This document shows, piece after piece, positions 62,255 through 64,000 of a stretch of 64,000 bases of DNA. The translations under genes were made by a program, and so were the position numbers. Location of the stretch: positions 103,718 to 167,717 of the forward strand of contig CALEDJ010000029.1 of the NCBI GenBank assembly GCA_937951485.1. The letters are read 5' to 3'. The DNA comes from an uncultured bacterium (GTDB taxonomy: Bacteria > Hydrogenedentota > Hydrogenedentia > Hydrogenedentales > CAILVY01). The notes beneath the pieces are model-generated. The model was not told the DNA's origin, did not search any database, and saw only the letters and a program-made list of their open reading frames with translations. The stretch's first letter is position 1, and each line of letters opens with the position of its first letter.

Positions 62255-62292
62255 CCCCCGACGCTTTGCGTCATTCCTTTCCAAGGGGGATT
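62255..62292 (+). repeat. divergent copy of the palindromic REP-like repeat
   Basis: CCCCCGACGCTTTGCGTCA then TTCCTTTCCAAGGGGGAT. It shares the layout of a small GCGCT/AGCGC-type hairpin followed by TTCCAAGGGGGAT with the copies at 13397-13533. Confidence 0.55.
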
Positions 62293-62411
62293 CTCCAGCA
62301 TGGTTCCGAATGCCGAAACATCTCCGCAAAGTGCTCATTTCCAAGGACATGGACGCTTCCATTGTGGCATTCAATGATTGTTTCAAGAAACTAGAATACT
62401 AAAAATTTCTC

Positions 62412-62440
62412 TTGACAAAAAAGCATAAAAGGAATATCGT
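62412..62440 (+). promoter_or_regulatory. probable sigma-70-type promoter of the last gene
   Basis: A perfect -35 TTGACA (62412-62417), a 17-bp A-rich spacer and -10 TATCGT (62435-62440) in an AT-rich island. The start point near 62447 leaves a leader of about 250 bases before the ATG at 62699. Confidence 0.55.
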
Positions 62441-62698
62441 AATTTATTGGGACTGTATGATAACGAGGTTGAAAAAGGACAGGAGAATAAAATCCCTCAC
62501 GGCGTCTTGTGTGCCGTGTATTGGCTGTGCACAAGGAAGGCCGTCTCCAAAAGTATGAGGTAGGATGGTACAAAGCGGGGGACGCTCCGCCAAGAGGCGG
62601 GCACCGGCGCGACAAATCGCCGTCAGCGGCGAAGGATACGCATGCGCCTGGGGGATCAATCGAGTGGTTGAATCCACTCCGGGTGGGAGGATGTTGTC

Positions 62699-64000
62699 AT
62701 GAGGAACGCGATGTGTTCTTTCCAGGGGCGAGTATGGATTGCCGTTTTTGTTGGGCTTGCCGTTGCGACGGCGGCAACAGGGCAGGGTGTTGATTTCAGC
62801 GTGAAACTGGGGGCGCAGGGCCTGCCGGGCACCGGCGTTGCGGCGCAGGCCGCAACGGAATCCCCCTCGAACGATGTGTTTATCGGCGGCGGCTGCATCA
62901 ATTATGTTCGACTGCTGCACACTCTGTTGGGATTGCTGCCGGGGGATGACATTGACGCCCTGTGTTATCAGTTCGCCCCGTTTATTGTGGATATCCCCGG
63001 CACAGAGGGGGACCCGGGTTGGGTCACCGTTGAGGGCATGCCCATCTTCTGGCATTTCTCGGTGGACCCCATGGCGAGCGGCCGGGCGCTCTCCGCCGTG
63101 AATAATGAAGTGACGACAGGGACAATGACCTGCGGCATTCCCGCGAATCCCAACGAAGCCCATGGCGACTATTTCTATTCATCAATCGCGATGATGGGAA
63201 CAAACATGCCGGGCGCGGATGAAGCCCTCCTGGGATTGCAGATTCAGGGCTTGGTGTTTCCACATCCGCATGACGACCTCAATGCCTTGGACCTGAACGC
63301 CGCACTGATAGACCGTCTGTCAGAAGACCCTCCGAAATTCCTGCAACCCGGTGACCTGTATTTTTCGTTGGCGGCCGGGTCGCCGTCGTTGATGCTGGTT
63401 GCCGGGGCGACGGAGGACGATATATTGACGCCCAACGGCGCGGGAGGTTTCCAGGTGTTCATACCGGGCGCTGCCCTGGGCATTCTACCGGGGTCCGACC
63501 TGGATGCGCTGTTCTTCGACGGGGCCGGCACGCCTTTCTTTTCCGTCAAGATTCCGATGGTTACAGCGATGCCTTTCCCAGACGCCAATCCCGGTGATAT
63601 CCTGGTCCCCGATGGTCTGTGCTTTCCCGTGGATGGCGTTGCGGACGAATTGATTCCGGCGCGGGACCTGGGATTGCTCGACATGGATCCCAAAACCCGT
63701 TACGGATTACCGCGTATTCCTGACGGGCATGATGACAATCTTGACGCCTTGGACGCGGAACTTTTGCCCATTATTGATCCTCAGGAACCCGAACCGGTGA
63801 GAGATCGGGCGTTGCCTGAAGACGGCGGAGAGGGCGAAGGTGAAGGCGAAGGTGAAGGCGAAGGCGAAGGAGAGGGCGAAATCGTTTGCTCTCCGATGCC
63901 CCTTACCCCGATTCCGCCCGGTCCGGGCGACTTTGACTTCTGTGCCGCGATGAACACCGTTTACTGTTCGCTGGAACCGCTGATGTGGCTTTTGCCGGAA
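62699..64000 (+). CDS. secreted protein with Glu-Gly linker, 3' end cut by window edge
   Basis: ATG 62699 with GGGAGG eight bases upstream; the frame is open for 434 codons to the window end. The signal peptide is 'VWIAVFVGLAVATAATGQ'. The body contains related blocks 'LGLLPGDDIDALCYQF', 'PHPHDDLNALDLNAALID', 'LGILPGSDLDALFFDG' and 'IPDGHDDNLDALDAELL', so it is built from repeats with an acidic D-D-(N)-L-D-A-L core. Between them lie beta-rich stretches ('LQPGDLYFSLAAGSPSLM', 'LVPDGLCFPVDG'). At ~377-396 comes a Glu-Gly repeat linker (DNA 63826-63880) as in the two other large secreted proteins of the window. No named family recognised; probably a surface or extracellular protein. Confidence 0.8.
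   Translation, partial: MRNAMCSFQGRVWIAVFVGLAVATAATGQGVDFSVKLGAQGLPGTGVAAQAATESPSNDVFIGGGCINYVRLLHTLLGLLPGDDIDALCYQFAPFIVDIPGTEGDPGWVTVEGMPIFWHFSVDPMASGRALSAVNNEVTTGTMTCGIPANPNEAHGDYFYSSIAMMGTNMPGADEALLGLQIQGLVFPHPHDDLNALDLNAALIDRLSEDPPKFLQPGDLYFSLAAGSPSLMLVAGATEDDILTPNGAGGFQVFIPGAALGILPGSDLDALFFDGAGTPFFSVKIPMVTAMPFPDANPGDILVPDGLCFPVDGVADELIPARDLGLLDMDPKTRYGLPRIPDGHDDNLDALDAELLPIIDPQEPEPVRDRALPEDGGEGEGEGEGEGEGEGEGEIVCSPMPLTPIPPGPGDFDFCAAMNTVYCSLEPLMWLLPE

Larger units (their letters stand above)
62183..62698. other. intergenic region upstream of the last gene
   Basis: About 515 bp with no convincing gene. It holds a divergent copy of the palindromic repeat family at 62255-62292, an AT-rich promoter region at 62395-62460 and a long probable 5' leader (about 250 bases) before the ATG at 62699. 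Confidence 0.6.

Overview
This is a high-GC window from an uncultured-type, Gram-negative-like (diderm) bacterium. It has a BamA/Omp85 homologue, many Sec signal peptides, a lipoprotein and type II pseudopilin-like proteins that end in an H-x9-DG motif. Three predicted secreted proteins carry long Glu-Gly linkers, and two of these also carry paired EF-hand/dockerin-like 'ELLRxIQFYN...EDGYxPG' units. That style is what I know from Candidatus Hydrogenedentes and neighbouring PVC/FCB-type lineages. The assignment is an inference from style, not from a marker gene. The window looks chromosomal. There is no phage, plasmid or CRISPR module, but there are many short repeats.

Layout. 1-2377: left-truncated DUF2339 membrane protein (-). 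2551-5062: C45-type Ntn hydrolase, a 57-aa membrane protein and a broken gamma-glutamyltransferase (+). 5091-9669: leftward cluster of DUF2804 protein, LbH acyltransferase, GT2, DegT-type aminotransferase and SAM methyltransferase, resembling a small surface-glycan locus. 9856-13161: soluble PAS histidine kinase, then two pseudopilin-like paralogues. 13162-14334: gene-free, repeat-rich. 14335-18863: transketolase, GH29-like secreted protein, MetF. 18873-20688: leftward Mpo1-like protein, conserved hypothetical and APS/PAPS reductase. 20957-24472: tightly overlapped hemC, cobA-hemD fusion and hemB. 24537-27500: large secreted YetA/PcRGLX-like protein (-). 27600-29267: an inverted-repeat-bounded repeat cassette, a decayed gene and a MITE-like element with an 8-bp target duplication. 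29442-33130: sugar ABC transporter of RbsBAC type. 33311-35968: giant secreted PKD/beta-helix protein. 36980-37056: tRNA-Arg(ACG). 38149-49575: S45-type acylase, glycosyltransferases, a secreted esterase, a GH5-like protein and a B12-radical SAM protein. 49889-51788: pdxJ, yceI and a short secreted protein. 52042-58559: mcsA, an mcsB homologue lacking its catalytic residues, clpC and bamA in one operon. 58871-60064: UROD-family protein (-). 60279-62182: DRTGG protein plus a fused ATPase/ferredoxin/H-cluster-like/FeS protein. 62699-64000: right-truncated secreted protein.

How the genes fit together. The hem cluster and the divergent cysH suggest siroheme supply linked to assimilatory sulfate reduction. 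The secreted hydrolases with linker modules, the ABC sugar importer and the glycan genes suggest a polysaccharide-degrading heterotroph. The most interesting items are the ATPase-ferredoxin-hydrogenase-like fusion, the apparent pseudokinase form of McsB beside intact McsA and ClpC, the S45 acylase without the usual Ser nucleophile, and the clear MITE-like insertion.
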